From NCBI RefSeq assembly GCF_010727325.1, contig NZ_AP022566.1:62001-126000 (forward strand): a stretch of DNA of 64,000 bases. Reading direction: 5' to 3'. Positions 48,656 through 56,490 of the stretch are shown here, piece after piece (the stretch's first letter is position 1; each line of letters starts with the position of its first letter). Origin of the DNA: Mycolicibacterium alvei. Its GTDB lineage: Bacteria > Actinomycetota > Actinomycetes > Mycobacteriales > Mycobacteriaceae. The position numbers and the translations under genes are program-made. The notes beneath the pieces were generated by a model. The model worked only from the letters and a program-made list of their open reading frames with translations, had not been told where the DNA came from and searched no databases.

Positions 48656-50502
48656 GCGGCTTCCTCGGTGTGCACGATGGCCCGCAGGCGGGTGCCGAGC
48701 CACGTTCCGACAGCAGGTGAGACGGCGTTGCCGAATCCGTCTGTTTGGTTGCGGGCTGACCCCCAGACGATGAATGTTCCTCGGTGGGTGCCGAAGTCGA
48801 CGTCGAACCCGCATCCACGGCCGATCTCGTGGGCGCCCATCATGCGGTAGTAGCAGTCCTCGAGTCGCAGGTCGGCCAGTGCTGCCTGCCACTCAGGTGT
48901 CGGGGTGACCAAGGAGTAGTCGCCGACCTGGCTGACCGATGCGGCGGCGGTGTCGGGCTTCCATCCCGAGAACAACATGCCTTGGGTGACAGCCGATCCG
49001 ACCACGGTGCCGAGCGCTTCGCTCATCGGGTAGGACCGGTAGTGGGCTTCGTCGATCGAGCCGTTGTTCTTGATCATTCCGGCTGCGGTCAGCAGGCCCG
49101 GGATCTGCTCGGTCGTCACCGTTGGCATCGCTTCGCCATGGCTGGTGGGCACGGTGTTGCGCCGGTAAGGGACAATCCCGGCCGACAGCAGACCGAGGGT
49201 TTCCGAACCGACCTGGGTAGGGAGCGGCTCATCTGTGCCCCGGCCGGCGCCCTGGTAGTTGTCGATCGCCATCGCCAAGGGCGGGGTCAACAAACCTGTT
49301 GTGTTGGTGGCGGTCTGCGCCCACAGCGGTTGGCTCAGATCTCGGCTGCGGCAATCCGATCCGGGCCGCTCGAACGTGTGTCCCGCCACGCCCATGATCG
49401 CGCCGGTCGACAAGATTCCGGTTTCCTGCTGGCTGGTCTGGGTCGCCAGTGGCTGCCACGGATGCCGTTCGGATCCTCGTTGCGCCTTGGCCGGCATCAG
49501 CACCGCGGGGAACTCGGCGAATCGCTGCCGGCACCGTTCGGCCCTTGCCATCGTGGTGTCGGCCAGCGCCTTGTCCCGGTCGCCGATGCGGGTGCCGAGG
49601 TCGGAGAGGTCCAGTGCCGCCAGGGACGGTGTCATCGGGGGGATGACCTGGTGTCTGCAGCTGGGGCAGCGGTAGTCGTACTGGCGGCCGTAGGTGACTC
49701 GTCCGGTCGGTGACACCCCGGTGCGCCAGGTCCACACTGCCTCGACCATGTTGGCGCAGAAGCCGCACCATGACACGGGCCGGTGGTCGAGGTCGGGGGT
49801 GGGCAGGGCGCGGTCCCACATGGCGATGTAGAGGCGGTCGCGGCTCTGCGGGACCCCGAAGAACATGGAGTTCAGGTAGAGGATGCGGTAGCGGTAGCCG
49901 AGTTTCTCAAATTGCTTGATCCACCATCTGAATGTTGTTCCGTCGCCGTACTTCTTGCCTGGCACCTGCGGACCCCATGACGTCAGTTCGGTGGTGCACT
50001 CGACGAGGATCAGGCGTGGATGGTGTTGGGCGGCATAGTGCAGGACGCAGTTGGCCGTTGCGCGGTCGCGCTCTGACTTGGTGACCCGTTCGTCGAACTC
50101 GGGATCGTCCAGGTCGAATAGCGAGAGGCCTTGTGCATAGGCTTTTTTGGTGTTGGCTGGCGAGTGGTTGACGCAGGACACTCCGGCGCAGAGCATGTCG
50201 CCGGGAGGCAGATCGCGGACTGAGTGGTAGTTGGAGGCCTCGCGGTCGACGAGGTCGGCGATCCAGTGTTCAGCGTTGGGATGGTTGGCCTCGTGGACCT
50301 CGACTTTATATTCTGCGTGGTTTGCTGCCGAGATCACGTCGATCCCCGCGGCTTCGATTCCGCGTGTCATTCCGCCGAAGCCGCTGAAGAGGTCGACGGC
50401 GACCAGGGTGTCGTGTTTGAAGCGTCTGCGCCGTGTGGCTGGCCGGTGCTGGGCGGTCTTGACCGCCGCCTTCTTGCGCTTCTTCGGTAGCGCTGTGGTC
50501 AA
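48652..50502 (-). CDS. Divergent C5-cytosine DNA methyltransferase
   Basis: The start is TTG 50502, overlapping the upstream stop (TTGA); the 616-aa product begins with a basic tail. Motif I is VAVDLFSGFGGMTRGIEAAG near residue 36. The catalytic motif IV reads CAGVSCVNHSPAN instead of GGPPCQxFS: the Cys is kept but the Pro before it is Ser. Motif VI has LVECTTE instead of ENV. Motif VIII is conserved (GVPQSRDRLYIAMW), and motif X has GNAVSPAVG. The target-recognition part carries CGFC and CPSC, a zinc ribbon. Actinophage enzymes show similar departures. Orphan: no restriction gene nearby. Confidence 0.85.
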   Translation of the reverse strand: MTTALPKKRKKAAVKTAQHRPATRRRRFKHDTLVAVDLFSGFGGMTRGIEAAGIDVISAANHAEYKVEVHEANHPNAEHWIADLVDREASNYHSVRDLPPGDMLCAGVSCVNHSPANTKKAYAQGLSLFDLDDPEFDERVTKSERDRATANCVLHYAAQHHPRLILVECTTELTSWGPQVPGKKYGDGTTFRWWIKQFEKLGYRYRILYLNSMFFGVPQSRDRLYIAMWDRALPTPDLDHRPVSWCGFCANMVEAVWTWRTGVSPTGRVTYGRQYDYRCPSCRHQVIPPMTPSLAALDLSDLGTRIGDRDKALADTTMARAERCRQRFAEFPAVLMPAKAQRGSERHPWQPLATQTSQQETGILSTGAIMGVAGHTFERPGSDCRSRDLSQPLWAQTATNTTGLLTPPLAMAIDNYQGAGRGTDEPLPTQVGSETLGLLSAGIVPYRRNTVPTSHGEAMPTVTTEQIPGLLTAAGMIKNNGSIDEAHYRSYPMSEALGTVVGSAVTQGMLFSGWKPDTAAASVSQVGDYSLVTPTPEWQAALADLRLEDCYYRMMGAHEIGRGCGFDVDFGTHRGTFIVWGSARNQTDGFGNAVSPAVGTWLGTRLRAIVHTEEAA

Positions 50503-50633
50503 AGGACACCTCGCAGGTGTGCGACGCCGCGGTATGTGGTGCGGACGGCTTCGTCGCGTGCGGTGATCTCGGCTGGCACGCCGTAACCGTTGTCGCGCTG
50601 CCACTTCTCGTCATAGCCGATTGACCAGCTCAT
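50499..50633 (-). CDS. Tiny protein coupled to the methyltransferase, 44 aa
   Basis: ATG 50633 overlaps the upstream stop (ATGA), and its own stop overlaps the TTG of the methyltransferase. The upstream GGAGG gives a good ribosome site. The product (MSWSIGYDEKWQRDNGYGVP then EITARDEAVRTTYRGV) is charged and compact. The double overlap supports a real gene. Family unknown. Confidence 0.55.
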   Translation of the reverse strand: MSWSIGYDEKWQRDNGYGVPAEITARDEAVRTTYRGVAHLRGVL

Positions 50634-50905
50634 CTTTTCCTCCACATGGATCCGGTGGTGCGTCGGCGTTCACGGTGGGCACACATCGATTCGGCGGTCA
50701 TCGGACCTGCCGCCGCGGTCCGCCGGTTCGGCGGCTGGTGCAGGGTTGGCTCGGTCTGGGGCCGGAGGCGCACCGGGGCGCGGCACTGGCCCGTCCAGGT
50801 GGTCTTGGCCGGGGGAAGCGCGGCCGGGGTGCCTGCGCTGCTGATGTGCGACGGTTCGCCGTCGTCCAGGGAGAGGTCACCGATGGTGCCTACTGTTTGA
50901 AGCAT
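50630..50905 (-). CDS. Small Pro/Arg-rich protein, 91 aa
   Basis: The ATG at 50905 follows AAGGGGGA. The N-terminus is acidic (MLQTVGTIGDLSLDDGEPSH), the rest is Pro/Arg/Thr-rich and likely disordered (PVRLRPQTEPTLHQPPNRR). Its stop overlaps the next start. It resembles no family I know; low complexity reduces confidence that the whole frame is translated. Confidence 0.5.
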   Translation of the reverse strand: MLQTVGTIGDLSLDDGEPSHISSAGTPAALPPAKTTWTGQCRAPVRLRPQTEPTLHQPPNRRTAAAGPMTAESMCAHRERRRTTGSMWRKR

Positions 50906-50934
50906 TGTGGTGTCCCCCTTCTTGATTCGTGCGA

Positions 50935-51783
50935 TCAGCTGGTCAAGGCTTTGCGGTGAATGGTGTCGATGCTCTTGGTGACGTTCGCCGTGAGGCGTTC
51001 GGGGACGATGACGCCGGCGGCGTCGAGCAGCTCCAGGGCCTTGGTGAGGGCGTTGTGGGCGTGGGCCTCGGTGAGGGCGGGGTCGCGGGCCTGGCGCATC
51101 AGCTTTTGGGCCTGGTCGATCTTGCGGCTTTCCTCGGGAGAGAGTTTGTGGCCGTTGTGGCTGATGCCGCGGCGGGCCTTGCTGCGGGCGTTTTCGTCGG
51201 CGACGCCGAATGCTCGGCGCGCGTTCTCGGCGGCTTCGGCGAATGCGATGACCAGAGACGACTCGCTCGGAATGGTCTCGGTGCACAGGTTTCGCGCGGC
51301 GCCGTAGGCGGTGTAGAAGGCGGCTGTGGCCGGCTCGCTGACGTCACCGAGAAGGGGTCGGGTGAAGTACACAGATTCGGGATCGGTCTCGAATTCCATG
51401 AGCGCTTCGCTGGTCTTGTCGAGCGCGTTGAGGCCTTGGGTCCACAGGGCGATCTGGCCGTCGCGGCGGGCTTGCTGTTCACGCTTGTCGACACCGCGCT
51501 TGGTCAGGTGCCGCCAGGCGAACCACGCCAGCACAGCCATGACCAGGACGGTGAGAGCGATGATGGCGACGAGTCCCACGATGGTCCAGTCGGCGGGTTC
51601 GGCCGGCATGTTCGGTGCCGATGGTGCTGCCGGCGGGGTTGTGGCGGGCGCTTGGGAGCTGGAGTGGTCCTGGTTGCTGTTGGCCTCGATGATGCTGGCG
51701 CCCGACTTCAGCATCATGGGAAGCAAGTAGATGACCGCCAGTAGGGCAATGCCGAACGTGATGAGTGATCTCAACTCGCGCAT
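50935..51783 (-). CDS. Membrane protein with helical cytoplasmic domain, 282 aa
   Basis: ATG 51783 lies inside the end of the upstream small gene. Residues 8-24 (ITFGIALLAVIYLLPMM) form the first membrane helix; a Ser/Pro/Ala-rich outer segment of about 40 residues follows; the second helix is about 70-92 (VGLVAIIALTVLVMAVLAWF). The remaining 190 residues are helical and charged, rich in Glu/Ala/Arg (ALDKTSEALMEFETDPES; KLSPEESRKIDQAQKLMRQA). No enzyme motif is apparent. Confidence 0.65.
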   Translation of the reverse strand: MRELRSLITFGIALLAVIYLLPMMLKSGASIIEANSNQDHSSSQAPATTPPAAPSAPNMPAEPADWTIVGLVAIIALTVLVMAVLAWFAWRHLTKRGVDKREQQARRDGQIALWTQGLNALDKTSEALMEFETDPESVYFTRPLLGDVSEPATAAFYTAYGAARNLCTETIPSESSLVIAFAEAAENARRAFGVADENARSKARRGISHNGHKLSPEESRKIDQAQKLMRQARDPALTEAHAHNALTKALELLDAAGVIVPERLTANVTKSIDTIHRKALTS

Positions 51784-51935
51784 CGAATTTGCGCCTTTCG
51801 TCGTTGATCGGCCGAGTCGGCCTTGGCGGTCTCCGCGCGCTTGAGGCGGCCACAGGCGTGGGAGACTTCGGTGCAACCCGTTATCGGGTTGCCACTCCCG
51901 TCCGGGTCGCCGTCGTCACTGCGGGTCCATTCCAT
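51771..51935 (-). CDS. Small polar protein, 54 aa
   Basis: ATG 51935 starts MEWTRSDDGDPDGSGNPITG, an acidic stretch, followed by HACGRLKRAETAKADSADQR, which is basic. Its end overlaps the start of the membrane protein gene by 13 nt. Upstream, an AATCGATAAGTATG stretch resembles the promoter variants near 54640 and 56425. Confidence 0.45.
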   Translation of the reverse strand: MEWTRSDDGDPDGSGNPITGCTEVSHACGRLKRAETAKADSADQRRKAQIRCAS

Positions 51936-52093
51936 GCTCGTTCGCTCACCACTGGTCGCGGGGCTGAGCAAATCGGAGCAGGGCCGTCATACTTATCGAT
52001 TGTTGCGCTCAATATCGGTGCCCCGTATGGAATTTCGGTGCGAGTTCTGCGGCATTCCCCTGTTACCGAGGAATGCGTGAAAACGATGCGGAC

Positions 52094-52339
52094 CTACCCC
52101 GCCTGCAGTCCTGCCGCGCGGGCGCGTTGCAGCTCGGCACGCGATCGTTGCGCCTGCACACGCGTTCCGCCCTCAAACCCCATCGCATAGATACGCGCGG
52201 CAACTCGGTGCAGTTCCCAGATGCCCGATTCGTCGAGCGGTGACCGGTCTTCCTTGTTGTCGCGGGCGAAGTGCTCCGAGAAGACGTATTCCTCGACCGC
52301 CTGGGTGACCTCGGTGGGAACTGGAATGATCTCGCTCAT
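52094..52339 (-). CDS. Small hypothetical protein, 81 aa
   Basis: ATG 52339 is preceded by GGGGATC. The protein is helical and charged: PTEVTQAVEEYVFSEHFARD then GIWELHRVAARIYAMGFEGG and a basic C-terminus (AQRSRAELQRARAAG). Probably a small regulator or structural protein; no recognised family. Confidence 0.55.
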   Translation of the reverse strand: MSEIIPVPTEVTQAVEEYVFSEHFARDNKEDRSPLDESGIWELHRVAARIYAMGFEGGTRVQAQRSRAELQRARAAGLQAG

Positions 52340-52415
52340 CGAGATCCCCGGCCGCCGCCCAGGCGTGCTGTGGCATGTGGTCGGTCCAGAATCGTCGCAG
52401 TGAGCGCCCGTCCAA

Positions 52416-53075
52416 TTAGCACGGGGCCCACGCCCGGGTCCGGCGCGGCAAGATCGCGGGCTGGCGCCGCGGCGCCGCCGGGAGTACCACGGTGCGGAAT
52501 CGCTCGGATAGCGCAGAGGGCTCCTCGGGAGACTTCGCGCCGTCCTCGGGCATCCAGCTCATGGGCCGCCGGCCGGGCGGCGCGGTAGCGACATCGAAGT
52601 CGTTGAGGTCAGTCGCGGCCAACAGGAGATGCACTCCAGGTTCGGGGTCGATGGCCAGGGTATGCAGTTCCGGGAAGTACTGGAGCCACCAGCTGTAGTC
52701 GTTGACCACGAGCACCAATGGTTGGCCGGCACCGCGGTCCCGGCGCCGCTGCAGCTGTCGGTTGAACAGGTCCAGGGTGACGTTCGGATCGTCAGCGTTG
52801 AGCACCGTGGACGGGTTGATCGTCATGACCCCGGGAAGGCCCAGAAGGTCAGTGCAACTGTGCGGTCGGGTGGGTGTTTCGAACAGCACCATTCGCAGCT
52901 GGTCGGGGCATGGGGGGATCTGCACGACACATTGGCCCGCCGCCCGCATGAGCTCAGGTGTCTTGCCGACACCCCGCGGGCCGATCCAGCGGACGTGCGG
53001 ACGGTGCCCGCTCAACGTCACCTCGGTGGCGATACCGGAGGCCGACCGCCCCAACACCACTCTCAAATCCCTCAC
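52416..53075 (-). CDS. P-loop ATPase, FtsK/EccC-like fragment
   Basis: The start is GTG 53075 with AGGAACA upstream; the product is 219 aa. RVVLGRSASGIATEVTLSGH then HVRWIGPRGVGKTPELM near residue 36-48 looks like the beginning of an FtsK/EccC nucleotide-binding domain, with GPRGVGKT as the P-loop. A Walker B candidate is LVLVVND near 125. The domain is about the right size for one EccC-type module, but the usual neighbours (ESX genes or a Tra translocase) are not present. Role unknown. Confidence 0.6.
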   Translation of the reverse strand: MRDLRVVLGRSASGIATEVTLSGHRPHVRWIGPRGVGKTPELMRAAGQCVVQIPPCPDQLRMVLFETPTRPHSCTDLLGLPGVMTINPSTVLNADDPNVTLDLFNRQLQRRRDRGAGQPLVLVVNDYSWWLQYFPELHTLAIDPEPGVHLLLAATDLNDFDVATAPPGRRPMSWMPEDGAKSPEEPSALSERFRTVVLPAAPRRQPAILPRRTRAWAPC

Positions 53076-53110
53076 TGTTCCTACCCCTCACCGGATGTTT
53101 GATTCGGTCA

Positions 53111-53704
53111 TCACGCGTCCTCGAACGGCAGCGTTGGGTCGCTGGCCGGTAACTGCCAACCGGTTTCTCGATCGACAAGGACAGCGCCCAGCTGTCCACG
53201 TTCGATCGCGCGGGCGAGGATGTCGACGTTGTTGCGCCCGAACGCGACCAGCACGCTGGGGGCGCCGCAGTCGTTGGCCGCCGCTGTTCCGTCGGAATGG
53301 TGAAAGACCAAGCGGCGCTGCAGAAAGCACACCGCGTCCGCGCGCCGCCACACGTGGTTCATGAAGCCTGTCGTGTCGGTCCGGGCGAAGATCAGCGCGA
53401 TTCCGTCGCCGTGGTCAGCCAATCGCGACACCCACCGGTGCACCTGGGCCCCGTAGGGCGGGTTCAGCCATACCCGGCCAGACCAGGGTGCGCTCAGGCC
53501 ATCGTCAGGAAGGCAGATATGACGGCGAGCGGTCGGCCAGCGCGTGGGGTCCGGCGCCGCACAGGGGTCGAGGTCGAACTCGCCCAGTGCTGCCAGGAGG
53601 TGTCTGGGCGTCAGCCATACATCGGTGCCCCCAGCGAACGGCTGGAAGGCCATCCCCCGACGGGTCGGTGCCGGGGTATCCGCAACGGCGAGCGGTGTAC
53701 TCAC
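53111..53704 (-). CDS. Phage-type N6-adenine DNA methyltransferase
   Basis: The start is GTG 53704, overlapping the upstream small gene (GTGA); the product is 197 aa. The features of the phage Dam-like group are present: DVWLTPRHLLAALGEFDLDP then CAAP near residue 30-50, VWLNPPYG (catalytic NPPY, about 86), then IALIFARTDTTGF and VFHHSDGTAAANDCGAPSVL. The fold is circularly arranged relative to E. coli Dam. It methylates adenine in an unknown sequence, probably for protection from host restriction. Confidence 0.85.
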   Translation of the reverse strand: MSTPLAVADTPAPTRRGMAFQPFAGGTDVWLTPRHLLAALGEFDLDPCAAPDPTRWPTARRHICLPDDGLSAPWSGRVWLNPPYGAQVHRWVSRLADHGDGIALIFARTDTTGFMNHVWRRADAVCFLQRRLVFHHSDGTAAANDCGAPSVLVAFGRNNVDILARAIERGQLGAVLVDRETGWQLPASDPTLPFEDA

Positions 53705-53835
53705 AGCATTCCCGCACCTTGAGCGACGGCCAGCGTCAATGCCGCGCCCAACAGCATCACGAACAACGTCACGACGATCACGGCGGCAATGTGCTGGCGC
53801 CAATGCCCCAACGAGGTGTGGTTTCTTCCGTCCAT
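53701..53835 (-). CDS. Tiny membrane protein, 44 aa
   Basis: ATG 53835 overlaps the NYN stop by one nucleotide; its stop overlaps the methyltransferase start. The sequence is basic (MDGRNHTSLGHWRQH), then one membrane helix (IAAVIVVTLFVMLLGAALTL). The overlaps and helix support a real gene between the NYN and adenine methyltransferase genes. Function unknown. Confidence 0.6.
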   Translation of the reverse strand: MDGRNHTSLGHWRQHIAAVIVVTLFVMLLGAALTLAVAQGAGML

Positions 53836-54533
53836 CAGCCTTGCCCCTGCCTTGATCCGTAGCCAACCCGTTCGATGAGGTAATCGTGCTCGTCACGGCA
53901 GGCCGCGAAATCTTCGACTTCCATTCGGGTGCACCACAATCGCCCGGCCTCACTGTCGCCATGAAGGTGGCCTACCTGCTGGCCCGCACCCCCAAACCAC
54001 TGGAACCCTTCGACCCGGGCTTCTCGGGATCGCTGCACTGCGGCGACCGCGGGATCCAGATCGTGGTCGTGACTGGCCAACACGACCAAATCCACATCGG
54101 GGCGCGCCGCGGCTTCCACGACGGCCAAGGCGCACAGCACATCGACACCTTTTTCGGTGACATCGACTTCTGGCTGTACCTGCGCTCCTGCCGGGCCCAC
54201 ACTGTAGGCAGCGCGCAGGACCCGGTAGCGCAGCGGCTGATGGACCACGCGCACCGCGGGGTCGGCCTCCCACCGCTGCTGGTGCGCCAGATTCCGCTGG
54301 TACCCGTAGAGGTCGAATTGAGGCTCGGGCAATCCTCGAAATACCACTACCTCGACCAGTTCCGCGGGCAGTGGCGACACCCGGTTGCGTACCGCGATGA
54401 GGCGACGGGCGAATCGCCCTGGCGAGATGAGGCTGTCTGCAGCGGCAGTGCTGGGGACGAAGTGGTCGCGGGCGCAGAGGTGAACGTTCTGGTAGTCGAT
54501 GACAACGACGGCCCGCAGCGGTGTGATGGTCAC
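53835..54533 (-). CDS. NYN-domain (PIN-like) ribonuclease candidate
   Basis: This encodes 232 aa from GTG 54533. The NYN pattern is clear: AVVVIDYQNVHLCARD near residue 8 (first acidic residue), EKGVDVLCALAVVEAA near 128 (second), then VDLVVLASHDHDLDPAV near 150 (third and fourth). These are the metal-binding carboxylates of PIN-like nucleases that cut RNA. The C-terminal part is acidic and aromatic. The gene leads a coupled set with a tiny membrane protein and an adenine methyltransferase. Confidence 0.8.
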   Translation of the reverse strand: MTITPLRAVVVIDYQNVHLCARDHFVPSTAAADSLISPGRFARRLIAVRNRVSPLPAELVEVVVFRGLPEPQFDLYGYQRNLAHQQRWEADPAVRVVHQPLRYRVLRAAYSVGPAGAQVQPEVDVTEKGVDVLCALAVVEAAARPDVDLVVLASHDHDLDPAVAAVQRSREARVEGFQWFGGAGQQVGHLHGDSEAGRLWCTRMEVEDFAACRDEHDYLIERVGYGSRQGQG

Positions 54534-54778
54534 CGGGTCACCGCCCCTGGGGCCGCGGGCGCGAAGGGTGTGGACGGCGCCAACCGCCCCTGCAGGCGAT
54601 TGTCAGGTCGTGGACAGCCGTTCATGCCTATCGATTGTGGTCAGACACAACAGGGCCGCGTCCGGATTTTTTGGGCCAGTTTCTCCCCGGTCGCGGGGAC
54701 GATCCCAGTGCCGCTCGGACAGTTGCGCCCCGGCCGGCACAGCCGTTCAGCCGCCACTCGCGGCCTCGGGTGTTGGGG

Positions 54779-55390
54779 TCACAGTTTGTAGCAGCTGTAG
54801 ACCAGGCGGTGGCCGTCGAGGAGCTCGCTGAGATCGGTGATGAACTCCTCACCGATCGGGTCCCAGTTCCACATCTTGACCCCGAGGGTCCCGAATGCCC
54901 AGGGGTGCGACCATTCCCAGTCATTGAGGCCGACGTCTTCACCGCAGGATGCACACGCCACCTCACCGCTGCCGCCGTCAACCCACGTCAGCATGGCCGG
55001 CCGGAATGCCGTGACAAACCTGCCATCACCGTCGCCGGCGAGTTCGAGCGGTTCTCGATGACCGCATCGCGGGCAGGTCACCGAGTCGAGATCACTGGCC
55101 CAGTACACCGATCGAGTGGCGTCGATGGACAGGCCGTTGGTCCACAGGCGAGGCGCGGTAACGGGAACCGAGCCGCGGCCCACGATCGCGTAGGAATAGT
55201 TTTCCCCCGGTGCATAGCCGCCTTCTTCGGCGCCTAGCACGCAATCGCTGAGTTCGGCGGCCACGATCTGATCGTTGATCAGCCACGACAGCACCCGTTG
55301 CTTGAGCCTGGGTGCATCTTCGTCGGTCGCATCGACGTCGACCAGGGTCTGCGCATAGTCGCCCACACCTCGACCATAAATGCCGCCCAC
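54779..55390 (-). CDS. Hypothetical protein with zinc ribbon, about 203 aa
   Basis: The start is uncertain; GTG 55390 is used, and GTG 55366 is equally possible. In the middle lies VTCPRCGHREPLELAGDGDG then VACASCGEDVG, giving a four-Cys zinc ribbon. The C-terminus has NDWEWSHPWAFGTLGVKMWN and ends YSCYKL. No catalytic motif is visible. It lies downstream of the second ASCH gene on the same strand. Confidence 0.6.
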   Translation of the reverse strand: MGGIYGRGVGDYAQTLVDVDATDEDAPRLKQRVLSWLINDQIVAAELSDCVLGAEEGGYAPGENYSYAIVGRGSVPVTAPRLWTNGLSIDATRSVYWASDLDSVTCPRCGHREPLELAGDGDGRFVTAFRPAMLTWVDGGSGEVACASCGEDVGLNDWEWSHPWAFGTLGVKMWNWDPIGEEFITDLSELLDGHRLVYSCYKL

Positions 55391-55475
55391 CACACCTGAG
55401 CGCACCAATTTCCACCGATGAACGTGCCGCCATCGCGCGCAGGCGACCACCACAACAACGTCGCAACCCCGACGT

Positions 55476-55907
55476 CTACAGGGCCTCCAGCCGGCGCACC
55501 ACATCGGGCGGCGGTGTCCACAACCCCAGCGCCCCTTTGCACGCGATGGGTTCGTCTAGCGCGCGTGGGTGCTCCAACACCAAGTGGGTGATGCGATCGC
55601 GTTGGCGGCCACCGAATTCGACGTAGGACGACTCCCCCCACGGTTTGTGGCACCCGGCGTTTTCGTGGCAGTCCACCAGATCGACCAGCCCGATGATCGC
55701 GCCCATCGTCAACGCCGATGGATACAGGGACCGGCCTTTCGTAGCCTCTTCAATCAGGGGGCTGCGGTCACCGCGTTCTGACCATCGTTGTCCGGCATGG
55801 ATGGCCAAAACGCCTCGGTACGACCACAGCTGCGTGCGATTCTCGATGTTCTTGCCGCCGTGGATGATTGCCCACGCCCACGGCTGTTGTACGGTGAGAG
55901 CCTTCAC
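55476..55907 (-). CDS. ASCH-domain protein, second copy
   Basis: The start is GTG 55907, overlapping the upstream stop (GTGA); the product is 143 aa. LTVQQPWAWAIIHGGKNIEN then TQLWSYRGVLAIHAGQRW, GAIIGLVDLVDCHENAG, KPWGESSYVEFGG and GALGLWTPPPDV are the ASCH landmarks. It shares long runs with the 35254-35805 protein but lacks its 20-residue lead and one insertion. ASCH domains read RNA or modified nucleotides; here the domain sits near three DNA methyltransferase genes, which may or may not be relevant. Confidence 0.8.
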   Translation of the reverse strand: MKALTVQQPWAWAIIHGGKNIENRTQLWSYRGVLAIHAGQRWSERGDRSPLIEEATKGRSLYPSALTMGAIIGLVDLVDCHENAGCHKPWGESSYVEFGGRQRDRITHLVLEHPRALDEPIACKGALGLWTPPPDVVRRLEAL

Positions 55908-56374
55908 AATGCGGCGGCTGCCATAGCGGGCTGCTGCGCGGCCAGGGGCTCGACGTTGGCGAACTCGACCCAGCACGAGTCGTCGATCCAGTCGTCTTCC
56001 ACGTCGTACTGGCCGATCGGGTATTGCGCTACGCCAGTGGGATATTCCCAGTCGACGTAGTTCACGATGCAGCCCTCGTAGGGCACTGTCCAGCCCCACC
56101 CTTCGCGCCAGAGGTGCGTCACACCGTGAAACTCGCGTTCCTCGTGCTCGTATCCACTAGGCACGCTGTTGTCATGGTTGATGTCATGCTCAATAGGCAC
56201 GCCGCCGAACCAGTGCGGCTCTCCGCACCGCAGAAATCCTTTGCACCCGTTGCCGTCTGGGCAGATCAGGGTATAAGACCGTTCGTCGGGATGCTCAGGG
56301 AAAACGGCTTCACCGCGCTGGCGCGCTGCTTCACGGTCGGCATCCAAACCGATAACGAGGATGTGGTGGCTCAC
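55904..56374 (-). CDS. Hypothetical protein, 156 aa
   Basis: The start is GTG 56374 with GGAG 6 nt upstream. The protein has an alpha/beta beginning (ILVIGLDADREAARQRGEAV), then CPDGNGCKGFLRCGEPHWFG, a Cys/His-rich middle that could bind metal, then aromatic strands (TVPYEGCIVNYVDWEYPTGV). It is coupled to the ASCH gene. Family not recognised. Confidence 0.6.
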   Translation of the reverse strand: MSHHILVIGLDADREAARQRGEAVFPEHPDERSYTLICPDGNGCKGFLRCGEPHWFGGVPIEHDINHDNSVPSGYEHEEREFHGVTHLWREGWGWTVPYEGCIVNYVDWEYPTGVAQYPIGQYDVEDDWIDDSCWVEFANVEPLAAQQPAMAAAAL

Positions 56375-56490
56375 GACGGCTCCTTCGAGGGCGTGCGACG
56401 TCGCGTCGCATTCCATCGATTGTGGCCGCCACTATGGTGGGCCTGCGGGGGTTTTCGAGGCCAGTTTGACTGCCACGCCCTGCGCGGCTG

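Noticed and set aside
48784..49713. Plus-strand open frame of 309 codons
   Set aside because: Lies wholly antisense to the C5-methyltransferase with its conserved motifs.
50929..51744. Plus-strand open frame of 271 codons, Gly/Val-rich
   Set aside because: Antisense to the two-helix membrane protein; biased Gly/Val content is the usual shadow of Ala/Thr/Pro-rich genes.
54534..54631. Leader ORF of 31 codons ending in a GTGA overlap with the NYN gene
   Set aside because: The overlap is suggestive, but there is no ribosome site and the sequence is Pro/Ala low complexity; too weak to annotate.
53886..54791. Plus-strand open frame of 301 codons
   Set aside because: Antisense to the NYN gene, whose acidic motifs are intact.
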